Shown here piece after piece: positions 10,691-20,554 of a stretch of DNA of 64,000 nucleotides; the stretch's first letter is position 1; the number at the start of each line of letters is the position of its first letter. Made by a program: the position numbers and the translations under genes. The stretch lies in NCBI GenBank assembly GCA_019828595.1, contig JAHQRK010000022.1, positions 310,001 to 374,000 of the forward strand, written 5' to 3'. The notes below the pieces were generated by a model, which saw nothing but the letters and a program-made list of their open reading frames with translations, did no database searches and was not told the DNA's origin. This DNA comes from Aphanomyces cochlioides (lineage: Eukaryota; Oomycota; Saprolegniomycetes; Saprolegniales; Verrucalvaceae).

Positions 10691-12131
10691 GTCGGTACGC
10701 TATTTTGACAAATACTGCTCGCAAAAGGCATGTGTCGATGCGTCGATTTCCATGGCAGCTCAAATTCCCAACTGTCAAGTGGATGGACTCTCACGCCCTG
10801 CAGTTTATGGAGGAGCTTTCTCGTCCATATGCAAATTCTGTTGGGGACAAAATGCAACAAAGCTGCAAAATGCACTATCCATGAAATTATCGCCTGAATG
10901 CAAAGCCTTCTCGTCCTTTGACGACGTTGCGGGTCTTATCAGAGGCTTCAATGAGCTCGCGTGGGGAAATATTTGCTGGTCGAGTGCTTGCCGTCGTGAC
11001 CTCGACACTGCGGCCGCCGCCTTCCCGTCTTGTGAGGATGCCAAATCACCTCTCGCTGTCATCAATGGCATTCGCGCTGTGTGTGCCAGCAACAAGTTTG
11101 GCACCACCTTACCGTTGTGTGACAAGAAAGTCGACAACAAATCGATCCCACTTGGACCCAAATGCCAGGCCCTCGCCCCCTCCAGCACGACCAAGCTATT
11201 GGACTTCATCCGAGACCCCGTCTTGAACAACTCCCAGACATACTGTGCCTCGACTGGAGCTGCGAAAGGCTGCATGGATGAGCTTCTGTTGTCGACTATC
11301 CCGAAGATGCCCGCATGCCAAGATGCGACTACCTTTTGGAACATTGGCGACTATCTTTCGACCTTTTTGACGGGATTCTGCGCGGGGCCTCCAGCAACTC
11401 CGATTGCCTCGCTCACCAACTGTGTTGCTCAACTCGAACCCTTCTTGACATACCCCGTTTCAACCGCCTGCATGTCCAATTCCAGAATCTCCAATCTCTT
11501 TGCTAACAAAGGTCCAAAAGAATTCGCCCAACTTTGCTCGCAATCCAGCTGCATTCAAGATATCGCAGGTGCCATCGCTCGCTTGCCCACTGGCTCCTGC
11601 GCGTCCATTATCGCATCAGAAGTCAAAGTTATTCAAGCATACTGCGCATTCAATATGACGGCCACCACAGCCCAACCGGCGTGCTCATTGCAAATGGTCA
11701 GTCTTGAAAACACCGTCTTGGGATCTACACCCGACCCGACCTGCAATTCAAGCACACTTCAAGATGTCATTGCGCCAACCTCGCTACGCTATTTGAACAA
11801 CTTCTGCTCGCAAAAGTCATGTGCAGATGCGTCGATCTCGATGGCATCTCAAATTCCCAACTGTCAAATGGATGGACTGTCCCAACCTGCTTTGTATGGC
11901 GGCGTTTTCTCGTCCGTGTGCAAGACGCTGTATCCCCCACCAGCAACACCATCTCCCACCATTGCGACTCCAACTCAAACACCATCACCAACCAATGCGA
12001 CTCCAACTCAAACACCATCACCAACCAATGCGACTCCAACCCCAACCCCCACAAAATCAAATGGCAACCGTGTGCACCTAGAGAGCCTACTGGTTGGTAT
12101 CACATTGGTAGCCACAGCAATCGTGATGTAG
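9666..12131 (+). CDS. Secreted, GPI-tailed eight-domain elicitin-like protein (chimeric)
   Basis: This 821-codon open gene begins with a signal peptide (MKALPLIAFLVPLVVG) at the first ATG. It has eight elicitin-like cysteine units arranged as two rounds of a four-unit block (units 1-4 about residues 17-395, units 5-8 about 400-760). A Thr/Pro/Ser linker with a 33-bp minisatellite (TPTQTPSPTNA units) follows, then a hydrophobic GPI-type tail (LVATAIVM). The first half, up to about 10690, is nearly the four-domain protein at 3737-5026. From 10691 on, the DNA is nearly identical to the gene at 29640-32117. The IR2 breakpoint lies in domain 4 and preserves the frame, so this gene is probably a product of the rearrangement. 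Expression is unknown. Confidence 0.8.
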   Translation: MKALPLIAFLVPLVVGAPCTGQSLTTLQNVRAMNLSSECQGFTYCNDVACLFDSFTYFGFGNLCWSSACRRDLDTAAAAFPSCDEAKSPLAVMNGIRAVCASNKFGSTLPLCSEDIDYRLIPLGPKCQALAPSNTTALRDFLKYSIANNSQAYCASTGAAKDCMDELLTSTIPKMPSCQDVVMYWNLGDYLSTFLTGFCAGSPATPSASLTNCVAQLSPFLMYPISTTCSSVFGKYKYRYNFMSDFILDSNPKDFAQICSQTSCIQDINAAIALLPTNACRSIVASDVKAIQAYCAYNMTATATQPNCTSQMTTVEDTIFRSKPDTSCTLASFPLQYVLAPWSVRYFDKYCSQKACVDASISMAAQIPNCQVDGLSRPAVYGGAFSSICKFCWGQNATKLQNALSMKLSPECKAFSSFDDVAGLIRGFNELAWGNICWSSACRRDLDTAAAAFPSCEDAKSPLAVINGIRAVCASNKFGTTLPLCDKKVDNKSIPLGPKCQALAPSSTTKLLDFIRDPVLNNSQTYCASTGAAKGCMDELLLSTIPKMPACQDATTFWNIGDYLSTFLTGFCAGPPATPIASLTNCVAQLEPFLTYPVSTACMSNSRISNLFANKGPKEFAQLCSQSSCIQDIAGAIARLPTGSCASIIASEVKVIQAYCAFNMTATTAQPACSLQMVSLENTVLGSTPDPTCNSSTLQDVIAPTSLRYLNNFCSQKSCADASISMASQIPNCQMDGLSQPALYGGVFSSVCKTLYPPPATPSPTIATPTQTPSPTNATPTQTPSPTNATPTPTPTKSNGNRVHLESLLVGITLVATAIVM
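11958..12048 (+). repeat. 33-bp minisatellite in the Thr/Pro linker
   Basis: Between two and three copies of a 33-base unit encode TPTQTPSPTNA in the stalk before the GPI-type tail. The same array is at about 29723-29813 on the minus strand in the other IR2 arm. It is a likely site of length variation. Confidence 0.8.
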
Positions 12132-12228
12132 CTGGAATTTATTCGGCAGCTCGCAGACCATTGCATTGCTGGATAGTGCCTTAACAACAAAGTACACATT
12201 TACATTTTTCTCGGAACAATAAGTGCTT

Positions 12229-12600
12229 TCATGGAGATCTCACAATTGAAGTCGTATTGACCAACGACCATGGCGAAAAGCATCTTCGCGAGGGCGCTGA
12301 CCAATTCAGTTCATCGTATCGCCACTGCAGAGGCATTTGTTCACTAGTGTATGTAACTCTATTCTTAAGGCTAAACTGTTCAAGCCATTCGCGTGCTTTA
12401 CACGAGACGGCCACCGCCATGCCACCTCTGTCTACTTCAGGTAGCAATATCCTTGGAGATTCTATCGTGCAATCACCATCCGATCTGTCCTGCACTTCAC
12501 TCCACCTCTTCAGACAATACACGACTTTCTCCTTTGGCATGTGACCTAAACAGCGACCGAGACGAGACTTTGTGGTCATTCGTTTGGTTGACGACCGCAC
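12229..12600 (-). CDS. Hypothetical ORF, IR2 left copy
   Basis: A 123-codon minus-strand frame of unknown function. A segment near its middle (TIESPRILLPEVDRGGMAVAV) has a diverged relative at 33101-33304 plus (KIESPRIFLSQV...CVAVAV), which suggests a once-coding family. Next to the C-terminal part, at about 12236-12290, is a scrap of P450 exon 5 (KMLFAMVVGQYDFN read on the minus strand). In both places the unknown segment sits next to P450 3' sequence. It may be only a relic. Confidence 0.3.
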   Translation of the reverse strand: MRSSTKRMTTKSRLGRCLGHMPKEKVVYCLKRWSEVQDRSDGDCTIESPRILLPEVDRGGMAVAVSCKAREWLEQFSLKNRVTYTSEQMPLQWRYDELNWSAPSRRCFSPWSLVNTTSIVRSP

Positions 12601-13093
12601 TTTGTATGTGGTTCAGACGAACAAGTAGTGCCGAGAGAAAGGATATTGGACGCATTTGAGATTTCCGCTCTGGGTTTGCCGACATGTACGGACAACTCGT
12701 CCATTCCCAGATCAATAATAAGAATTGATTCTTTGACGAAAGAATGCAGGAATTCGACCAAGATGTGATGCTGCTAGAGAATATGCAGACCGTTTTCAGT
12801 CATTGCACAATACGCTCGCGATCGATGTCGTTTAGCGAAATTGCCAGCAGTTTCATACTCGACAGCAGATGAACTATATTCTTTAAACGTTGCAAAGGAA
12901 ATGTGTTTCCATTTCCCACTCAAGTGAGCGACTTGGAAAACCGGACTTGTGAAATCTCCGTGCCCAAACTACAGGTAGAGTACATTTATACACGACACAA
13001 GAGATATTGAAAAACACTTTGCATGACCTCGGTCTTGAAAGCAAAGCTGCCGTTGTTCAAGATCGTTTTTTTCTGGGTAAAGTGCAGTAAGCT

Positions 13094-13115
13094 CCATCTT
13101 GGGTCGATTTAAAGC
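13094..13115 (+). promoter_or_regulatory. Elicitin-family TATA-like box, IR2 left copy
   Basis: CCATCTTGGGTCGATTTAAA plus GC, one base different from the consensus, 167 bp upstream of the pseudogene ATG at 13282. Confidence 0.6.
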
Positions 13116-13281
13116 TGGCAAGAATCGACGATGCATGTAGCGTTATGTCATAAACTCCTTTTCATTTTGAAATTTGCTCTGAGAAGCCGGCACCGCCGTT
13201 TATTAAACTCCCTCTCCAAACTCCAACGCAATCACTTTGAAAGAACTGGCATCCAAAGAGAATATCACTGAGATCAAAACC

Positions 13282-14079
13282 ATGAAAAGCTTGTTCTTGT
13301 CTGCTGTTGTTTCCACGGGTAGCGGGCTCTCCAAGCACCAACCAAGAGATATCGACACTACAAACGGTGCTCTCCACGAATTTGTCGTCTGAATGCAAAA
13401 TATTGAATGGCTGCGGCAACATTGGATGCATTATTCAAAGCTTTGCTTGGCCCGAGTATGGAAATATTGGCTGGTCCAGATCTTGTCGTCGAGACCTCGA
13501 CAATGCCGCCGCCGCCTTCCCAACGTGCGATCAAGCCAAGTGGCCTCTCACAATTATTAATGGCATTCGCGCTGTGGGTGCCAGCAACAAGTTTGACTCT
13601 GCATTACCGTTGTGTGACGGGAAAGGCGACTACGAGTTCCCACTTGGACCGAATGTCAGGCTCTCGCCCCTTCCAAGTTGGAGGTCAGAGACATCATCTT
13701 GAACAACTCCCAGACATACTGTGCCTCGATTGGAGCCGCAAAAGACTGCATCGATGAGCTTCTGACGTCGACGATCCCGAAGATGCCCGCATGACAAGAT
13801 GCGTATAAACGTTGGGTAGTACCCGCATGCCAAGATGTGTACATTGGAACGTTGGCGATTATCATTCGGCATTTTTGACGGGATTCTGCGCTGGGCCTCC
13901 AGCGACTCGCTCACCAATTGTGTTGCTCAACTTAGTCCCTTCCTTACGTACCCCATTTCAAGCGAATGCATTTCCACTCCTGGTTCCAGATTCATGTCCG
14001 ATATCATTTTGGACAGTCGCTGGACAATATTCGCCCAGACCAGCTGCATTCAAGATATCAATGCCGCAATTGCGCTTTT
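13282..14079 (+). pseudogene. Truncated elicitin-like pseudogene, IR2 left copy
   Basis: The ATG at 13282 begins a signal-like MKSLFLSAVV but the frame is soon lost. The readable part (13307-13702) keeps SECKILNGCGN, a CRRDLDNAAAAFPTC segment and INGIRAV, with several Cys replaced (GWSRSC, AVGAS). There are more frameshifts after 13680 and a short local duplication (CCCGCATG.CAAGATG) at about 13788-13840. It ends abruptly at the Ty3/gypsy LTR at 14080, in the middle of the INAAIAL segment; the rest of the gene is not found beyond the element. Confidence 0.85.
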
Positions 14080-14342
14080 TGTAACCGTGCCATGTCTGGC
14101 AGGTACATAAAATGAGGGCGCGGTCTGCGCATTGACCTGGCGCCCTGCAGTAGCGGTTCCCCGCGCTCTGCTGTGTGAACGACTGGCCTTGGGAGGCCAC
14201 AGAAGTTGAAGCTCCTAGCGAGGCTGTGCGATAGCCAACGAGAAACAAGATAGGAACAAGACTTAGGTTGCTTTAACTTTAATTCACTCTTACACTTCAG
14301 TCGCAGTTCACACGCGCCTGATATCCTCTGCGCCCGGTTACA
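14080..14342 (+). repeat. 5' LTR, left element
   Basis: It runs from TGTAACCGTG to CCCGGTTACA. By eye it is identical to the 5' LTR of the right-hand element (27429-27691). Confidence 0.9.
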
Positions 14343-14344
14343 CC

Positions 14345-14358
14345 TGGTAGCACTCTAG
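14345..14358 (+). other. Candidate primer binding site
   Basis: TGGTAGCACTCTAG lies two bases inside the 5' LTR. Its first eight bases fit the 3' end complement of initiator Met tRNA (TGGTAGCA...), the usual Ty3/gypsy primer; the rest is imperfect. Confidence 0.5.
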
Positions 14359-14371
14359 TTCGTCCAGGACC

Positions 14372-15368
14372 ATGGACGCTGCGCCCGCGACGTCGACAAT
14401 CGACGTTTCCCACTTCTCACCCGAACAGCAAGCTACTCTGACCGAGCTGCTTCGCTTGATCCCCGAGAACATCGTTCGGGGATTGTTCAGTGGGGTAAAC
14501 GAACCCTCAAGACCAGATCATAGTCATTGAGAGCTTCCGCCTGCATGGTGAAGCAACCGCGCAGTCAGCGGCCCATGCCGCTGCGCAACGCACTCAAGAA
14601 GAGGCGGCGTTGCTCTATGAAGCAGACCTGTTGAAGGCCACGGCAAAGATCGCCAGCCTTGAAGAGTCCAACAGGGACTTGGCTGACCAAGCCAGACGAC
14701 CCGAAAACCCCTCACCGGGAATTGACGACATCTTCATCGACTCCAGAGTGTCGCGCGACCGACCTCTGAAGCTCGAAGTGTCAAAATATGGCGGCGCCGC
14801 GGACGAGCACCTGTTCCGCTGGGATTGCGAAGTGAAACTTGCAAGGACGAGCCCGAGACTGGGCCTACAACCTTCACATGTTGGACGACGAGGCTTTTCC
14901 CACGTTCGAATCCTTGATTGAACAACTCAAGGAGCAGTACGTTCACTCGAACGTCGAAATGCGCTATCGCGCAAAGTTCAACCAAGCCAAACAAGGCAAG
15001 GGGACTATTCAGGAGTTTGTGAACGAACTTCGTTCCATCCTCGGGTCCTTCGAGAACGCCTACAAGATCGACGAGATCGGTCGAGTCTCGGTCTTTATGT
15101 ACGGCCTGAATCAAGGCCCAGCTCGTGACGAGCTTTTCCGTTTGCAGCCTCAAAGGTTCAATGAGGCAATCAGCATCGCGCTGAACACGGAACATTCGCG
15201 CGGCCTGGCGCGCTCTTCCGGTGGATCCCACGATGTCTCAGCGGGCATGGAGATCTCGCGTATGGAAGCGGCCTCTGGTGAAGAGCGCCGCTGTTTCAAT
15301 GTGGCCAGACTGGTCAGTTCGCAAGAAAATGCCTTCAGCCTTCACAGGCGAGGAAGAATCTCTGACTG
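14372..15368 (+). pseudogene. gag: gag, frameshifted, left element
   Basis: The ATG at 14372 opens a capsid-type protein split by at least two frameshifts (near 14512 and 14845). The last piece (14839-15368) contains a retrotrans_gag-like helical segment (FNQAKQGKGTIQEFVNELRS...). A CCHC zinc knuckle survives only in the third frame near 15293-15340 (CGQTGQFARKC), where Gln replaces the usual His. The same lesions occur in the right-hand element, so gag was already dead before the duplication. Confidence 0.75.
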
Positions 15369-18300
15369 AGACTGTGCGCGTCAAGTTGGGTGATGGGTCG
15401 GTAGTGACCGCACCCAAGAGATCAGTGCGCCTGTTAACACAGGTTGGCACGTTCAGTAGTCTGGAAGACTACTTCGTTATAGACCTAGATGAGCGCTGGG
15501 ACGTCATCCTAGGCATGGGCTGGTTGGAGAAACACCAGCCCTGCATAAACTGGCGGGCCAAGACCATCCATGAGGTCGGCCCCGACTTTCTCAAAAGCCA
15601 TATGGGCATGGAGAGTAATGAGCCCATCCCCTCGCCAGCTGGCGATGAGCAGTTAGCTACGCTGCGTCAGCTCCCGGCTACGGGAAAGTCGACACGCCAG
15701 GGCGGTCCTATGTCTTCCAAGGAAGATATCGGCCGTCAGGCCTTCAACAACACTTGGGCAAACACCCGACGGACTGGGTTGCCTGTGTACAAGAATAATG
15801 CCCAACGGACCGGGCTTAAAGTCTCCTTCGCGAGTGCACCGACGGACCGAATGCACGGAGACGAGATTGTTGAAGAGGATGCGTTGGAGCGCAGTCCTAT
15901 GCCGACGCTGCCCGTGTCTGGGCGCGTCTTTGTTGAAGATGTCATCTTGTCGCATTGCGACTTGACTGAGCTGCCGAAGACAGCTGAAGAAATATGCAAG
16001 CTCAAAGATATGAGCTTTGCCGAGTTTAGAAGTGCTCTGCGCTCCAAGCGCATCACCAGTATCGCAGTGATACAGAGTGTCGATGAGATTGACCTCTATA
16101 CGACGTCCGCGGAGGATCCGGACGTAGCTGGCGAGACACCGCCAGCACACTCTCGCGTATGGGATAGGCTCCGAACGAGCCCGTTTTACCCCCTCGTGAA
16201 GGAATACGAGGATATCTTCCCGGAGGAAGTTCCCGCGAGACTGCCCAAGGACAAGGGCGTACGTCATGAGATTGACTTGACGCCAGAGACAAAGTGGTGT
16301 GTCACTCGACAGTGGCCACTACCACGTGAGCAAGTCGAGTTCATCGACTCATTCTTCGTTGCACGCAAGAAGGCGGGGCACGTACGGGAGAGTACGTCGC
16401 CACACTCGAGTCCGACCTTCTGTGTCAAGAAGCCTAGCGGCTCTTGGCGAATCGTTCATGCTTATAACAAGCTGAACGCAGCCACCATCCCGGCGCAAAC
16501 GCCGATTCCCAGGAAAGATGTCATCATTGACAGCATGGGTGGCTCGACGATCTTTTCAACGATCGATCTGCGCGATGGATTCTATCAAATCCTCATGCGC
16601 GCATGTGACGTTCCCAAGACAGCTGTCTCGACGCCATCGGGCATGCTGTGGGAGTGGCTGGTGATGCCACAAGGGCTCGCTAATGCCCCAGCGACCTACA
16701 ACCGAATGGTCACGCAAAGGTTGCGCCCGCTGCGCGACTTTGCGCCGTCGTACTTCGATGACATATACGAGCACAGCCGTGCAGACGAGAATCGCACCGA
16801 CGTGCAAGTCCATTTTGGACACCTGCGGCAGGTCTTTCAGACGCTGCGAGATGCAGGATTGTACGCCAACTTACAGAAGTGTATGTTCGGCGTTGACGAA
16901 ATACCCGTACTCGGGGAGTACGTTGGTATCAATGGATGTCGGCCAGACCCGGCCAAAGTCACCACGATCACAACTTGGCCTGTCCCGGCCACGGTGACAG
17001 AGCTCCGCAGCTGGCTTGGTCTTGCGACCTACCTTCACAAGTTTTCAAAGAACTTTGCCGACATCGCGACGCCACTGACGCGGCTACTAATGAAGGATGT
17101 CCAGTGGGACTGGACACAAGAATGTCAAGAGGCTTTTGACGGCATCAAGGCCAGCCTCACGCAAGCGCCGATCCTGGCGTTGCCTGACTTCAATCGACCA
17201 TTCTCGGTCGTCTGTGATGCATCTGTGCGAGCAATAGGTTGCAGCCTCATGCAAAAGGATGACGAGGGTCATGACCGACCCGTCTACTATCAGTCACGGC
17301 AGCTGCGCGCTGCTGAGCGCAACTATCCGGTCCATGACCTAGAATTACTGGCGATGAAATACGCCTTGGTCAAATTCCGCATCTACCTTCTCGGCTCGAA
17401 GCCGTTTACGGTATACACGGATCACGCGTCCTTACGGACTGCTGTGAACTCGCCGCACATCTCTGACCGGATGGCCAGGTGGCTCGCGTTTTTCGCGGAA
17501 TACAACATGACTGTTGAGTACAAACCAGGTCGTACCAACGTCATTGCAGACGCGCTGTCGCGCCGTCCAGCGGAGGAGGAACCTCCCTGCCTGTCTGCCC
17601 TATCCGAAGTCCGTTCGGACTTGTTTGATCGCATTCGAGGAGCGTACAGCCTCGATCCTGCCCTTCACCGGACGATTGATGCCATTACCGCTGGCAAATC
17701 GCTTTCCACCAAGGTAGTCCAGATCGGACGTTTCACCTTCCACGACGATTTGTTGTGGTATTCAGTCACTCCGGGGGACGCCCCACGAGTGGCTGTGCCG
17801 TGCGACCCGACTCTCCGTGCGGAGATCATCCGCGAATTTCACGACACCCCGAGCGGCGGCCATTTTGGCCGCGAGAAGACATATCTGTCCGTCGCCCGTT
17901 CATTTTGGTGGCCTCGCCTGTATAAGGCGGTGGCACGTTTTGTCGCATCGTGTGGCGTATGTCAGGCCGTCAAGGCCGCCCCACACTCACAGGCTCCGCT
18001 ACAGAGCCTCGACGTCCCACTGGAACTGTGGGAGGCCGTCAGCATGGACTTCATTTTTGGCTTGCCCAGTGACAAGTCGGGCAATACAGGTATCTTCACC
18101 CTTGTCGATCGCGCATCCAAGTACTTGATCGCGCTGCCTGATAAGGCATCCGTTACGGCGGAGCAGTCAGCTCGCCTTATCTTTGACAACGTCTATTGTC
18201 ATTTTGGACTCCCGTCCAGTATCGTCTCGGATCGAGACCCTCGGTTTACGTCCCATTTTTGGCGAGCGCTGTTCGCGCTCTGCGGGACGACGTTAAACAT

Positions 18301-18712
18301 GTCCAGCTCGGACCATCCAGAGTCTGATGGTCAGACCGAACGCGCGAATCGCGTTCTCGAAGACATCCTTCGAAGCTATGCCTTGTCTAGGCCGAAAACA
18401 TCGAGTTCCATGTTGCCAACAGCGTGCTTTGCCTACAACACGTCCGTTCATGCGCCAACGGGCTTTACACCCTTCTACGCGGTGCATCTGAAGCACCCGC
18501 GGCTTCCCACGGACGTGGACCGTCCTGTTTTAAGTGTGGGAGGAATCTCCGATGACGTTCCGCGGCGGACAGCCGCTTCTGTCGAAACATTTCGCGTCGT
18601 CACGCGAATCATTGTTACTGCGCCTACGCGAGAATATCGCCAGTGCTCAAGCGAAACAGGCCCGTCAGACCAACAAACACAACCGAGGAAATACAAATGT
18701 GTATTCGGTTAA
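15361..18712 (+). pseudogene. pol: Ty3/gypsy pol, frameshifted, left element
   Basis: The region codes for a protease remnant (DVILGMGWL at about 15500, but no D[ST]G active site upstream), reverse transcriptase with the YFDD catalytic box at 16751-16762, RNase H (DASVRAIG..., DALSRRP) and integrase. The integrase has an HHCC zinc finger about 17835-17970 and DDE residues in SMDFIFG, SDRDPRF and DGQTERAN. An extra A near 18588, absent from the right copy, shifts the frame and truncates the product at 18712. The remaining C-terminus (GPF/Y-like LGPFPIRKV) continues in another frame to about 18912. The polyprotein would reverse-transcribe and integrate the element. Confidence 0.9.
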
Positions 18713-18909
18713 CGACCTAGTCTACGTGCATCGGTCGGTCGTGAAAGGACCTAGCGGCCCTTCGAAGCTTCGCTGCCCTTGGTTGGGGCCGTTCCCTATT
18801 CGAAAAGTTATTAGTCCAGTGGACTACGAGCTCGAACTGCCCGATGACTGGGACATCCATCCCGTCATCTACACGGGCAAGCTCAAGAGACACATACCTC
18901 AGGACGCAG

Positions 18910-20141
18910 TTACCCCTTCTTCAGTTCCTCAAACGGAACGTAGTCCTGTCGGATCTTCCAGTAGAGCGCTTGAAGATGCGCGTCCAGACGATCTCTCTCC
19001 TTCGCGAGACGCTCAACAAGTAGCTCGAGCTCCGCGGGCCCAGTTCTTCAAGCCCTCGGCGGTCGCCGCGTGTTGCTCGCAGAGCTTCGACGTCTTCTCG
19101 AAGCGCGATTGCAAGTCGCGACGCTTCTCGCGCTCAGTCTGGAGCTCATCTTGAAGGTCCTGACGCCGACCTTCAAACTCCTGTTCGGAGTGACCAAGTT
19201 GGCGGGTCAGCTCCGCAACTTCATCACGCAGCTGGTACAGATTTTCGTCCAGCGCATATCTCGGGCGGTCCCGACTCGGACTACGCCCTGCCACTCGGCG
19301 CGAACGTTTCGCCTCAGGCTCGGTCGAGCGAGAGCGAGAACGAGGGGCGCGATGACGGCGCGCGGATTGTCGCGCAGCGCTGGGGCCAGCACGGCCGCGA
19401 GCATCGCCCCCTGGCGCAAAATTCGGAGGCGGCTCCTACGAACACATGGGTGAGAGAAGCGGACCTTGGTCCAGACTCACATAGACTACTCTCAGCTTTT
19501 GGTACGCGACAGCGATCGCTCCGACGGTCTCGGCAGCGAGGCGTACCTTCAAGCCATGGCGCTCACGCGCAAAATTAACAACACGCTCTTGGAACTTAGC
19601 GTAGTTGTGGGGCCACGTCGTGGTGTCGAGCGAAATACGCGCCAGCATTCGGTTGGCCCAGATGGCCACGTACTCAAATTTCGTTTCGTCCCGCAAGGGA
19701 GAAACAGGAACAAACGCGCGCATACCACCAAAGCGGCGCTGGCCTTGTCGGATCGAAGGCCATTCGGCCATATCGACGATGACGGGGTTGCAGGTTTCCC
19801 ACAAAGTCACTGCAAAGGCAACCCCCGCCGCAAAATCACTTTTAGAATCGCCGCGCAGGCGAGAAGGCAATTGCGCCAACAAATCTCGAACTTGCCCGGA
19901 ACGGGCGTGCCACTGCGAGAGGCTGTGAAGCCTGGCATTTGATCAAAGGTCAGATCGCATCCTGTGTCGGATGCCTGACAACGCGCGTGGACACCACCGC
20001 CAAGTCGAGTTTGGCCCTCACGGATCCAAAGGTTCTCAAGGTATTTGGGGCGCCTTTGCGCCGGCGCTGCGCTTTGCTCGCGACTGCCAGATCGGGCGAG
20101 GGCGGCGTGTACTCGTAATCGACCTCTTCGTCGGCGTACAT
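18910..20141 (-). pseudogene. Antisense coding region between pol and 3' LTR, left copy
   Basis: Reverse-oriented coding blocks follow one another: an acidic start (MYADEEVDYEYTPPSPDL), a conserved central block (19882-19436, WETCNPVIVDMAEWP...), an Arg/Ser-rich stretch and a coiled coil (19294-19013, LYQLRDEVAELTRQL...), ending YVPFEELKKG at 18910. It overlaps the 3' end of pol tail to tail. A missing G near 20090 breaks the first block here, and further frameshifts lie between blocks. Function unknown. Confidence 0.6.
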
Positions 20142-20280
20142 TCTTGAAAATGTTCCTGATTGGCTCAGCGAGAGCCAATGTGATAGTTGGAACACACCAG
20201 TCCCAGTTCAGATGGGACTGTGAAGGGATTACCCCCAGCGAGGGAGGCATCTCTGCAAAGCTTACGGGCTGTCGCCCTAA

Positions 20281-20291
20281 GTGTGGGAGGA
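20281..20291 (+). other. Polypurine tract, left element
   Basis: GTGTGGGAGGA directly before the 3' LTR, in the position where plus-strand DNA synthesis is primed. Confidence 0.65.
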
Positions 20292-20554
20292 TGTAACCGT
20301 GCCATGTCTGGCAGGTACATAAAATGAGGGCGCGGTCTGCGCATTGACCTGGCGCCCTGCAGTAGCGGTTCCCCGCGCTCTGCTGTGTGAACGACTGGCC
20401 TTGGGAGGCCACAGAAGTTGAAGCCCCTAGCGAGGCTGTGCGATAGCCAACGAGAAACAAGATAGGAACAAGACTTAGGTTGCTTTAACTTTAATTCACT
20501 CTTACACTTCAGTCACAGTTCACACACGCCTAATATCCTCTGCGCCCGGTTACG
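20292..20554 (+). repeat. 3' LTR, left element
   Basis: It differs from its own 5' LTR by one T-to-C, three G-to-A changes and a changed last base (TTACG for TTACA). Directly beyond it is P450 sequence (CGGGAAGCTG). Confidence 0.9.

Larger units (their letters stand above)
10691..20554. repeat. IR2 left arm (9.86 kb)
   Basis: This is the reverse complement of 21218-31080 over its whole length; paired positions sum to 41771-41773. It holds the 3' half of an elicitin gene, an intergenic ORF, an elicitin pseudogene and a Ty3/gypsy element. Differences seen by eye are few: single substitutions, two 1-base indels (near 15998 and 18588), a divergent patch at about 15996-16022, and a 1-base indel near 20090. 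Confidence 0.95.
14080..20554 (+). mobile_element. Ty3/gypsy LTR retrotransposon, left copy (about 6.5 kb)
   Basis: 263-bp LTRs (14080-14342 and 20292-20554) begin TGTAACC and end GGTTAC(A). A primer-binding-site candidate (TGGTAGCACTCTAG, 14345-14358, resembling the initiator-Met tRNA complement) and a polypurine tract (GTGTGGGAGGA, to 20291) are in place. The order gag, protease remnant, RT, RNase H, integrase is Ty3/gypsy. The two LTRs differ at about 5 sites. No target-site duplication joins its ends: the left flank is an elicitin pseudogene and the right flank a P450 fragment. It is non-autonomous, with broken gag and pol. Confidence 0.95.

Noticed and set aside
14524..18189. Numerous minus-strand ORFs inside gag-pol (for example 15653-16267)
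   Set aside because: They mirror high-GC pol codons and show no domain, unlike the antisense region at 18910-20141, where pol itself is not coding.
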